DNA of 23,249 nt from a virus: positions 1 to 23,249 of the IMG/VR virus record IMGVR_UViG_3300036781_000444; one strand, 5' to 3'. The notes below the pieces were generated by a model, which saw only the letters and a list, made by a program, of their open reading frames with translations, had not been told where the DNA came from and did no database searches. Shown here in pieces: positions 1 to 5,407 of this stretch. The position numbers and the translations under genes are program-made. The first letter of the stretch is position 1; every line of letters begins with the position of its first letter.

Positions 1-510
1 GGCGGCTATGTTAATAACGAGGGACTCAGGAAAGCCTTTGGAATTACCGAAAAGCTATTCAGGCATAAAGATGGCAGACAGCAGGCCATCTGGGAATTTC
101 TTTTAAAGGTCCCCGATGAGCAGCTGGCTACCGCTTTCCGGCACTTCATGCACGAACAATTCAGTAGCCACACTGCCCGTAATAATTCGGACGAGGCTTT
201 TATTATGCGCAAAATGGCTGAGGTATTAATACCCGCAGAAATCGAGGAGACCGAGGCAGCCTTTCATGTAAAGGCCAACACCCGGCAGAACAATGCCGAT
301 AAGAAAATTGCTGCCCTGCAGGAAAAAGTAAACGAATTGAAGGCCGCTAAAACAAAGGCAAAAAAAGCCACTGGCAAAAAGCCTTCTGCAGCAGAAACCC
401 CCTATAAAAAAGATCCAGCCACCGGTATCGAGTACTTGCAAATCCCAGGAGGCAAAATCTCTAAGGATGCTATGGAGAACTTTAATACAATTCTTGAAAG
501 TCGTAAATAG
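1..510 (+). CDS. Hypothetical protein, 3' part only (5' end outside window)
   Basis: The frame is open from base 1 to a TAG at 508-510, giving 169 visible residues. The sequence before the first in-frame ATG (148) reads like real protein (ITEKLFRHKDGRQQ, then FLLKVPDEQLATAF), so the true start is probably upstream of the window and the ATG at 148 is internal. The middle (about residues 95-120 of the visible part) is Lys/Ala/Glu rich with heptad-like spacing (KIAALQEKVNELKAAK) and probably forms a short coiled coil, followed by a Lys-rich linker and a compact C-terminal tail around YLQIPGGKISKDAM. I do not recognise a family. Its place just before the helicase and replication genes suggests an early or DNA-metabolism role, but this is only context. 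The high Lys content would fit nucleic-acid binding. Confidence 0.75.
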   Translation, partial: GGYVNNEGLRKAFGITEKLFRHKDGRQQAIWEFLLKVPDEQLATAFRHFMHEQFSSHTARNNSDEAFIMRKMAEVLIPAEIEETEAAFHVKANTRQNNADKKIAALQEKVNELKAAKTKAKKATGKKPSAAETPYKKDPATGIEYLQIPGGKISKDAMENFNTILESRK

Positions 511-549
511 GCGCCTGACGCCAATATCTTAACCTTAAAAGCATATAAA

Positions 550-942
550 ATGAAGTTGATCTATTTCTCAGAACAAACGCTCCCGAAACAAATGGGGGGG
601 GGTATGCGCAAAAGTGCCCGGGTTTCCTTTACCAAAAGCGGTGTCATCCAGTTCAGTCCATCTGCCAGCGAGCTGATGGGCATTAAGTCGGGTGACAAGA
701 TCACACTTGCCCAGGATGAAGAAGATGCCCATAACTGGTACTTCTTCAAAGATTCGCAGCACGGCTTTGAGCTCCGCGCCGGTTACAAGGATGCGGGATG
801 CATGTTTAACCACAGGGGCCTTGTCCATGAGCTTCTTGGCGCCTTCGGAAAGCCTGAGGATGTCACCCATAAGTTCCTGATCGCCGGCGAACCCACAGTA
901 ATGAAGGGGGACAAAACAAAGTATTGGGGAATTCTTATTTAA
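550..942 (+). CDS. Small conserved-looking phage protein, unknown function
   Basis: 130 residues from the ATG at 550, or 112 from the in-frame ATG at 604. The core reads as a beta-rich small domain: VSFTKSGVIQFSPSA, then MGIKSGDKITLAQDEED, then WYFFKD and a C-terminal YWGILI. The pattern 'start of strand, FS.SA, GDK, QDEE, W' recalls small proteins found beside replication genes in Bacteroidota phages and loosely an AbrB/SpoVT-type swapped-hairpin fold, but I cannot assign it. A run of nine G lies between the two possible starts. The 18-residue extension made from the upstream ATG (MKLIYFSEQTLP...) looks like normal protein, and an A-rich leader (ttaaaagcatataaa) precedes that ATG, so 550 is preferred. 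The next gene begins 4 bases after its stop, so it is probably cotranscribed with the helicase. Confidence 0.75.
   Translation: MKLIYFSEQTLPKQMGGGMRKSARVSFTKSGVIQFSPSASELMGIKSGDKITLAQDEEDAHNWYFFKDSQHGFELRAGYKDAGCMFNHRGLVHELLGAFGKPEDVTHKFLIAGEPTVMKGDKTKYWGILI
594..602 (+). repeat. Homopolymer tract, nine G
   Basis: Nine consecutive G bases at 594-602 lie inside the 5' part of the gene starting at 550 and end one base before a second in-frame ATG (604). A one-base slip would frameshift the long form but leave a product from 604 intact. It may also be a sequencing-error hotspot, or act as a crude ribosome-binding stretch for the second ATG. Confidence 0.9.
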
Positions 943-946
943 GCCA

Positions 947-2632
947 ATGGAGATTACAGAGTCAAAGCTAGGATTTGAAGTAACGTTTGATTTCGATCGC
1001 AGAAAGAACGATGCTATTAATGACATCCGCGGCAGCTGGTGGAATGATACCCGGAAGTGCTGGGTCATTCCGCGCAGCAGACGTGGCGACCTGAAGCGAC
1101 TGCAGGCCCGGTTCGGTAACGGCAAGGAGCTTGGTATCCTTCCTTCGCAGCTGGGATTTGAAATGGACGGCTGCGTCGTTGACAAGACCCTGCCAAAGCT
1201 GGCCATCGCCATTCCGCTGAAACGCGAGCTGCGGGAATACCAGGGCGACGGCATTGCCTATAACCTGGAACACCCCCGCACGCTGATCGGCGACCAGCAG
1301 GGCCTCGGTAAGACCATTCAGGCGATTGCATCGGTGATCGCGCAGAATGCCTTCCCCTGCCTGGTGATCTGCAAATCCTCCCTGGTGCTGAACTGGAAGA
1401 CCGAGATTGAAGACTGGACGTATCAAAAGGTCATGGTCTTCAAGGACAAGGTTAAGCGCAGCTGGCCCGTCTTCTTCCAAACCGGTTTCATGCAGTTCGG
1501 TATCTGCAGCTACGACTCGCTGAAGAAATACTTCGTCCAGAGCCTCAAGGAGCCGCCGGAGGGCGAGGAGTTTATGATTAAGCATATCCTCTACCGGCCG
1601 GAGATGGCACTCTTTAAGTCGGTGATCGTGGACGAATCCCACTACATCAAGGACGAAAAGGTCATGCGCACGAAGCTGACTGTCGGCCTGTGCCTGAAGA
1701 AAGAAGTCCGGTACCTGCTTTCAGGTACGCCGGTGCTGAATTCGCCGGAAGAACTTTTTCCCCAGCTGGTCGCCCTGGGCCTTGCTCACCACTTTGGCAC
1801 CAAACAGCAGTTTAAGGCCCTTTACGGCAAGAACAATCCCAGGCAGAAGGAAGCGTTGCCTTACCTAAACTACCTGCTGCATAAGCATGGTTATTACCGC
1901 AGGCTCAAAAGCGAGGTGGCTACCGACATCCCACCAAAGACCAGGCAAGTGGTATTGTGTCAGATTGATAACAGGGAGGAGTACGACTTCGCGGAGAACA
2001 ACTTCAGGAAGTTCCTCGAGGAGCGGCTGCTGATGACCGGTGGCCAGATCGACCGGGCCATGCGGGCTGAGGCCCTGGTGCAGATGATGAAGCTGCGGGA
2101 GATCTCCGGCCGGGGCAAGCTGAAGGAAGTGCAGCAATGGATGGATGACCTGATCGACCAGGATGAGAAAGTGATCGTCTTCGGGCATCACAAAGCGATC
2201 ACCAAGGCCCTGGCGGAGTATAGGCCCGACATCACGGTCAGGATGTGTGGATCCGCCGACAAAGAAACACTCAACCGCCGGAAGCAACGGTTTCAGACCG
2301 ATCCCGAGACCAAAGCGATCGTCTGCTCCCTGCTGGCTGACTCGGAGGGGCATACGCTCACGGCGGCGAGTAATGTAGGACTGATAGAATTTCCCTGGCA
2401 TTTCGGCAAGGCAGAGCAGGCGGAAGACCGGGCACACCGGATCGGGACTAAGTACCCGGTGGATATTTTCTACTTTCTCGGCGAAAAGACGATCGACCGG
2501 AAGATATACAAGCTCATCATGTCAAAGAAAGACATTCACGACCTGGTCACCGGTACGGACGAAGAGGTCGAGAGCAAGATCGTTGACAACCTGATTAATT
2601 TATTTAACCAAAAAGATGACGATGGATTCTAA
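947..2632 (+). CDS. SNF2-family (SMARCAL1-like) DNA helicase/translocase
   Basis: 561 residues with a full superfamily 2 motor of the SNF2 type. Motif I is QGLGKT at 118-123, motif II DESH at 229-232, motif III SGTP at 259-262, and motif VI QAEDRAHRIG at 491-500, the typical SNF2 arginine-finger motif. The first 55 residues, with the pattern FDFDRRKNDAI...W...KCWVIP, resemble the HARP domain that binds branched DNA in SMARCAL1/HARP annealing helicases. This suggests an ATP-driven enzyme that anneals or remodels forks and recombination intermediates in the host cytoplasm. Phage homologues usually sit in replication modules, as here, and the RuvC-type resolvase at 4317 would act on related structures. 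The start at 947 follows the previous stop by 4 bases. The 3' end overlaps the next gene. The helicase assignment is secure; the branch-annealing role is inference. Confidence 0.93.
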   Translation: MEITESKLGFEVTFDFDRRKNDAINDIRGSWWNDTRKCWVIPRSRRGDLKRLQARFGNGKELGILPSQLGFEMDGCVVDKTLPKLAIAIPLKRELREYQGDGIAYNLEHPRTLIGDQQGLGKTIQAIASVIAQNAFPCLVICKSSLVLNWKTEIEDWTYQKVMVFKDKVKRSWPVFFQTGFMQFGICSYDSLKKYFVQSLKEPPEGEEFMIKHILYRPEMALFKSVIVDESHYIKDEKVMRTKLTVGLCLKKEVRYLLSGTPVLNSPEELFPQLVALGLAHHFGTKQQFKALYGKNNPRQKEALPYLNYLLHKHGYYRRLKSEVATDIPPKTRQVVLCQIDNREEYDFAENNFRKFLEERLLMTGGQIDRAMRAEALVQMMKLREISGRGKLKEVQQWMDDLIDQDEKVIVFGHHKAITKALAEYRPDITVRMCGSADKETLNRRKQRFQTDPETKAIVCSLLADSEGHTLTAASNVGLIEFPWHFGKAEQAEDRAHRIGTKYPVDIFYFLGEKTIDRKIYKLIMSKKDIHDLVTGTDEEVESKIVDNLINLFNQKDDDGF

Positions 2633-2813
2633 TTACTTGTTAACCCGTGTGGTCGATGCCGGTAAGGCTTTGCGCAAGGCCCAAAAAGATTATTACGCCT
2701 GTAGAAAGCCCAGAGAGGACAGGCTTAAACAGGGGTACCTGGACGAAGCTCAGCGCCGGGAGCAGGACTTTGACAAGCTGCTGGTCCTGGTAGAGAAGGC
2801 CAGAGTATTGTAG
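2616..2813 (+). CDS. Small hypothetical protein, helical and charged
   Basis: 65 residues beginning inside the end of the helicase gene (17-base overlap from 2616; 11 bases if the second ATG at 2622 is used). It is rich in Arg, Lys, Glu and Asp with alternating Leu (KALRKAQKDYYACRKPRED, then FDKLLVLVEKARVL), so it is probably an all-helical or coiled-coil protein. No family recognised. The overlap implies translational coupling to the helicase, so a small partner of the helicase or a recombination accessory is possible but unproven. A 56-base gap with an A-rich end separates it from the replication initiator. Confidence 0.6.
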   Translation: MTMDSNYLLTRVVDAGKALRKAQKDYYACRKPREDRLKQGYLDEAQRREQDFDKLLVLVEKARVL

Positions 2814-2869
2814 CCACTTATGACCCGTTTTTAGTTCGTACCCAACACCCATTAAAAGCTAAAATCCGG

Positions 2870-4018
2870 ATGGCAGGTCGCAATATCAAAGAAGGACTCG
2901 ATTACCTTAAGCTGGACGTGAATTACGGAACCGAGGACGCTGTCGAACTCATAGACAGTGAATTTGGCCCCCCTGGTTACAGGATCATCACAAAGCTCAT
3001 TCAGCGCATATACGGGAAGAAGGGATATTTTATTGACTGGAATGAAAAGAGACGCATCCTGTTTGCCAGCGCGGTCAAAGAAAAGGCTTCGCTGGTCGAC
3101 GAGGTTGTCGCCAGGTCGGTTAAGTGGGGACTCTTCAATGAGGCCGTATTTAACAAGTTTGGGATTCTCACAAGCGCGGACATTCAAATCAACTACCTCG
3201 ATGCTGCGAAGCGGCGCGAGGTAGTTGAAATCATCCGTGAAATTTCACTCAGTGACATTTCCGCACACGAAAATGCAATTTATGTCAGCATTAATCCTAT
3301 TTGTGTCAACATAAATGAACAGAGTAGAGTAGAGGAGAGTAAAGAACAGAAGAGTACAGTACAGAATACAGGGGCGCCGGTGGCGCCAACCGACACAAAA
3401 GTTTTAGGGGGAAAGAAGGAAAAGAAAATACGGGCGGCTTTCATTCCGCCCATTCTGCAGCAGGCGAAGGAGTATTTCCTAAAAAAAATCGGCGATCCGA
3501 AGGATCCGCGCAGCTGGCCGGAACACCGGTGTCTCAACGAGGCAGAATCTTTCTGGGATCATTACAAAACAAATGGCTGGGTGCAGGGCCGCGGCAAGCC
3601 CGTCAAAGACTGGGAAGCTGCCGCCCGAAACTGGATACGCAACGGTCTGAAGGGGGTTTTTGAAAAGCCGGAGTTTGTTTCAAAAGAAAAACCTGCTGAG
3701 CGGCGGCGCGAAGAGATGCCCGCCCTGAATAAAACCCAAGAGGAGCTCAATTACCTCTATGAGCATTGGCTGGAAAATCCCGACAACATCACCGTGATCA
3801 GCGTCGAGTCCGCCCACTACAATTTCCTGAAAAGCGCTCACATGATCAGTTTTACCGAGACAGAAGCGGCTGAGATCCGCCGGCTGGCCATCACCCATAT
3901 ACAGGAGAAGAAGCTGGAAGGGCCGAACTATGAAGTACGCCTCATGAAATCCTACGGCGTACTAGAATTTTTCAAACAACTAAAAAACCAGGGCAAGGAG
4001 ACTGTTTTCACATGCTAG
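2870..4018 (+). CDS. Phage replication initiator/replisome protein with Lin1244/Lin1753-like (DUF4373) N-terminus
   Basis: 382 residues in two parts. Residues about 9-125 match the Lin1244/Lin1753-like (DUF4373) winged-helix-like domain of phage replication proteins: a YLKLDVNY start, a GYRIITKLIQRIYGKKGYFIDW core, and an IQINYLDAAKRREVVEI end. A low-complexity linker (about 130-190, Ser/Glu/Lys/Thr rich) follows. Residues about 190-262 have the pattern IPPILQQAKEYF...FWDHYKTNGW...KPVKDWEAAARNWI, which recurs at the C-terminus of such phage initiators. The final 120 residues are helical. By analogy with lambda O or DnaD-type proteins it should bind the origin and recruit the host replicative helicase, since no phage polymerase, primase or DnaB is seen in this window. 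DNA inverted repeats and a purine-rich tract fall in the part encoding the linker, where lambda also keeps its origin. The start at 2870 follows an A-rich leader. The 3' end overlaps the next gene by 7 bases. Confidence 0.85.
   Translation: MAGRNIKEGLDYLKLDVNYGTEDAVELIDSEFGPPGYRIITKLIQRIYGKKGYFIDWNEKRRILFASAVKEKASLVDEVVARSVKWGLFNEAVFNKFGILTSADIQINYLDAAKRREVVEIIREISLSDISAHENAIYVSINPICVNINEQSRVEESKEQKSTVQNTGAPVAPTDTKVLGGKKEKKIRAAFIPPILQQAKEYFLKKIGDPKDPRSWPEHRCLNEAESFWDHYKTNGWVQGRGKPVKDWEAAARNWIRNGLKGVFEKPEFVSKEKPAERRREEMPALNKTQEELNYLYEHWLENPDNITVISVESAHYNFLKSAHMISFTETEAAEIRRLAITHIQEKKLEGPNYEVRLMKSYGVLEFFKQLKNQGKETVFTC
3189..3228. repeat. Perfect 12-bp inverted repeat with inner stem
   Basis: The arms TCAACTACCTCG (3189-3200) and CGAGGTAGTTGA (3217-3228) are exact reverse complements separated by 16 bases. 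Inside the spacer, GCTGC (3203-3207) and GCGGC (3211-3215) can pair with one G-T wobble around a GAA loop, so the whole element can fold as a long hairpin of about 17 pairs. It lies in protein-coding sequence (INYLDAAKRREVVEI), so codon choice must have accommodated it. Confidence 0.85.
3278..3316. repeat. 8-bp A/T-rich inverted repeat
   Basis: ATTTATGT (3278-3285) is the exact reverse complement of ACATAAAT (3309-3316), with a 23-base A/T-rich spacer. It forms the A/T-rich middle part of the candidate origin. Being short and A/T rich it could occur by chance. Confidence 0.55.
3321..3370 (+). repeat. Purine-rich AGAGTA-type direct repeats
   Basis: A 50-base tract of almost pure A and G on this strand holds several imperfect copies of AGAGTA (for example at 3321, 3326, 3336 and 3351) and then ACAGTACAG-type copies. 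It encodes the Ser/Glu/Lys/Thr linker of the initiator. Candidate initiator-binding iterons or an unwinding tract, or simply low-complexity linker coding. Confidence 0.6.
3373..3387. repeat. GGCGCC palindrome pair
   Basis: GGCGCC occurs twice with a 3-base spacer (GGT), so the 15 bases can form a very G/C-rich 6-bp stem immediately after the purine tract. It encodes part of the linker (GAPVAP). Confidence 0.7.
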
Positions 4019-4320
4019 AAATTTTTCAAACCGACACCGGCTATCTGAATTCGCCGGAAGCTGGCGAGCCATCATGTATCTGTTCCCGGTGTATGCGAAC
4101 TATAACGGAAAACGAACTTCCGCTGCGGTTGATGGGCTTGCGCCATACAACCGACGGTTGCTGCTATAGCCGAGGGGATCAGCAGGCCTACGAGTATCGC
4201 TACTGTGACGCCTGCCAGCTGGCAATGGGATTTTCTTTCCTTCCATCGGTCCCTGATCCGGACCTGCACCGGGATCACTTCGACCCAATGGACGAGATTA
4301 AAAGGGAGGACTGTCCATGA
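4012..4320 (+). CDS. Small zinc-finger-like protein, unknown function
   Basis: 102 residues with two knuckles that look like one zinc site: CSRC at about residues 24-27 and CDAC at about 65-68, plus extra Cys (C22, and a CC pair near residue 50). The spacing is that of small phage treble-clef or ribbon proteins such as HNH-less zinc proteins or transcription modulators; no HNH or DNA-cleavage residues are obvious. The start overlaps the initiator stop by 7 bases and follows AAGGAG at 3995-4000. Its stop overlaps the resolvase start (ATGA at 4317-4320). It is therefore translated as part of the replication operon. A DNA- or protein-binding accessory is the simplest guess. Confidence 0.7.
   Translation: MLEIFQTDTGYLNSPEAGEPSCICSRCMRTITENELPLRLMGLRHTTDGCCYSRGDQQAYEYRYCDACQLAMGFSFLPSVPDPDLHRDHFDPMDEIKREDCP
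4304..4309 (+). promoter_or_regulatory. Shine-Dalgarno site of the resolvase gene
   Basis: GGGAGG at 4304-4309 lies 7 bases before the ATG at 4317, inside the 3' end of the upstream gene. It supports the start at 4317 and is notable because many starts in this window lack such a site. Confidence 0.7.
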
Positions 4321-4739
4321 TAGCCAGAAAACAGTACAGAATCGTCATCGGCATCGATACAGGCGTCGAGACAGGATTTGCCATGTGGGATAAGGAACTC
4401 CGCAGGCTCGTCATTGTCGAAAGCCGCATGATCCACGAAGCTATGGATACGGTAAAAGGGTTCGCAGGTCCTGCTACGCTGGTCAGAGTGGAGGATGCTC
4501 GCCAGGCAGTCTATGGCCGGCAGAACGATGCTCACAAGCTGAAAGGGGCGGGCTCAGTTATGCGTGATGCGAAGATATGGGAGGACTTTTTGACAGGCCT
4601 CGGCCTCGATTTTGAAATGCTCAGGCCCCGCAAGCAGTTCACTAAACTCAGCTCCGAAGCCTTCCAAAAGATAACCGGCTGGGCCGGAAGAACCAATAAC
4701 CACGCCCGCGATGCCGCTATGCTGGTATTCGGGTACTAA
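4317..4739 (+). CDS. RuvC-fold Holliday junction resolvase
   Basis: 140 residues with the acidic pattern of the RuvC/RNase H fold. GIDTGVETGFAMW (residues 12-24) supplies the first catalytic Asp (D14) on the first strand, VRVEDAR (56-62) supplies the acidic pair E59/D60, and NNHARDAAMLV (127-137) supplies the C-terminal Asp (D132). A GAGSVMRDA stretch at 77-85 also fits the family. It should cut four-way junctions and branched replication intermediates so that concatemers can be packaged. Length is that of compact phage resolvases. It overlaps the upstream gene by ATGA and has a clear Shine-Dalgarno site, so it is translationally coupled. With the SNF2 helicase it gives the phage its own branch-processing pair. 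Some related proteins in phages are annotated only as RuvC-like; the nuclease role is well supported. Confidence 0.85.
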   Translation: MIARKQYRIVIGIDTGVETGFAMWDKELRRLVIVESRMIHEAMDTVKGFAGPATLVRVEDARQAVYGRQNDAHKLKGAGSVMRDAKIWEDFLTGLGLDFEMLRPRKQFTKLSSEAFQKITGWAGRTNNHARDAAMLVFGY

Positions 4740-4749
4740 AATCAAGTCA

Positions 4750-4977
4750 ATGGCACACGCTGACGTGGACATATTCGCGGCCAACATTAGGCACCTGATG
4801 AATAAGCGGGACTTAACTGATCTGCAACTTTCGATAGATCTCCGGGTCGATCGGGCGCGGGTTAAATCATGGCGCAGCGGGATCTGTTTTCCGACAAAGG
4901 ATGCCCTGGTGAAGATCTGCGAGTATTTCGGGTATTACGACATTTTCAAATTGCTCACAGAAAAGATCAGAATATGA
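4750..4977 (+). CDS. XRE/Cro-type helix-turn-helix protein (copy 1)
   Basis: 75 residues from the ATG at 4750, 10 bases after the resolvase stop. An earlier in-frame ATG at 4711 lies inside the resolvase and is less likely. The first 55 residues have a Cro/C1-type HTH: FAANIRHLMNKRDLTDLQLS, then LRVDRARVKSWRSG with the Trp and Gly of recognition-helix end, then ICEYFGYYDIFKLL. It is clearly related to the protein at 7117-7326 (shared FA-NI-HL, L-VD-R-W-G and ICEY-YD spacing). It probably binds an operator as a dimer and could control early or late phage genes; no operator was identified. The stop overlaps the next start (ATGA). Confidence 0.82.
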   Translation: MAHADVDIFAANIRHLMNKRDLTDLQLSIDLRVDRARVKSWRSGICFPTKDALVKICEYFGYYDIFKLLTEKIRI

Positions 4978-5174
4978 GCCCAGTGGTCCAGGAACGCGGT
5001 ATTGCAATGCTTCTACTTTACTGCGACGGCAGGAAGATCAGCGCGATCGCCGCGGACCATAAAACCAGCGAGCGGTACGTCCATCTATGCTTTGAAGAGC
5101 TCCGGGCCCACTACGGCGCGGCAACCACACCCAATTTAATCGCCATCCTCTTCCGGGAGGGTGTCATTCGGTAA
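4974..5174 (+). CDS. Small LuxR-type helix-turn-helix protein
   Basis: 66 residues starting at the ATGA overlap with the upstream HTH gene (4974-4977). An upstream in-frame ATG at 4869 would duplicate most of the HTH gene and is rejected. The sequence has the order of a GerE/LuxR HTH: ISAIAADHKTSERYVHLCFEE gives the scaffold and recognition helices, followed by LRAHYGAATTPNLIAILFREGVI, which matches the final dimer helix and the 'hxxLI' ending of LuxR effector domains. There is no receiver or ligand domain, so it would be a stand-alone DNA-binding domain. Placed directly behind an XRE protein, it is likely a second transcription factor of the same operon. Confidence 0.7.
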   Translation: MSPVVQERGIAMLLLYCDGRKISAIAADHKTSERYVHLCFEELRAHYGAATTPNLIAILFREGVIR

Positions 5175-5195
5175 CTCCCTAAATAATAAGATGCT

Positions 5196-5396
5196 ATGAG
5201 AAAGAAAGAAAAATGGATGTTCAAAGGTGCTATTGTTTTGGCCTCCGGTAAAAAGGCGGTCATTGAAAAGATGCAAGAAAACCGTCTTGATGGCACCGAC
5301 TACGTGTATTACATCTTCGCCAAACTTGAAGGCGATAAAAAGGCTGGCTGCTATCATCCCGCCGACATTCAGGAACTAATTGTTAACCCGACTTAA
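5196..5396 (+). CDS. Small hypothetical protein
   Basis: 66 residues from the ATG at 5196; an internal ATG at 5217 (MFKGAIV) is an alternative. A basic start (MRKKEKW) is followed by what looks like a short beta-rich domain with alternating hydrophobic residues (GAIVLASGKKAVIEKM, DYVYYIFAKL) and ends with HPADIQELIV. It resembles small KOW/SH3-like proteins in outline only. No catalytic motif and no known family. It lies 21 bases after the LuxR-like gene and 11 bases before the next gene, so it is part of the same transcript. Confidence 0.6.
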   Translation: MRKKEKWMFKGAIVLASGKKAVIEKMQENRLDGTDYVYYIFAKLEGDKKAGCYHPADIQELIVNPT

Positions 5397-5407
5397 TCAC
5401 CCCTACT

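Larger units (their letters stand above)
3189..3387. other. Candidate replication origin inside the initiator gene
   Basis: In about 200 bases there are, in order: a perfect 12-bp inverted repeat (3189-3200 with 3217-3228), an A/T-rich stretch containing an 8-bp inverted repeat (3278-3285 with 3309-3316), a purine-rich direct-repeat tract (3321-3370), and a GGCGCC-GGT-GGCGCC element (3373-3387). They fall from the end of the DUF4373-coding part through the inter-domain linker. In lambdoid phages the origin (iterons followed by an easily melted stretch) lies inside the initiator gene at the linker. The structures are directly seen; the origin function is inferred by analogy. Confidence 0.38.

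Noticed and set aside
511-549. GGCG/CGCC mini-hairpin after the first gene
   Set aside because: Only a 4-bp stem without a T tract; not a credible terminator.
568-1254. Long open frame on the minus strand opposite the small early gene and the helicase N-terminus
   Set aside because: It spans two well-supported + strand genes, has shadow-like composition and crosses the gene boundary; the helicase motifs on the + strand leave no room for it.
4869-4973. Upstream ATG in frame with the LuxR-like gene, giving a 101-residue product
   Set aside because: The extra part lies in a second frame over the HTH gene and reads poorly; the ATGA overlap at 4974 gives a better start.
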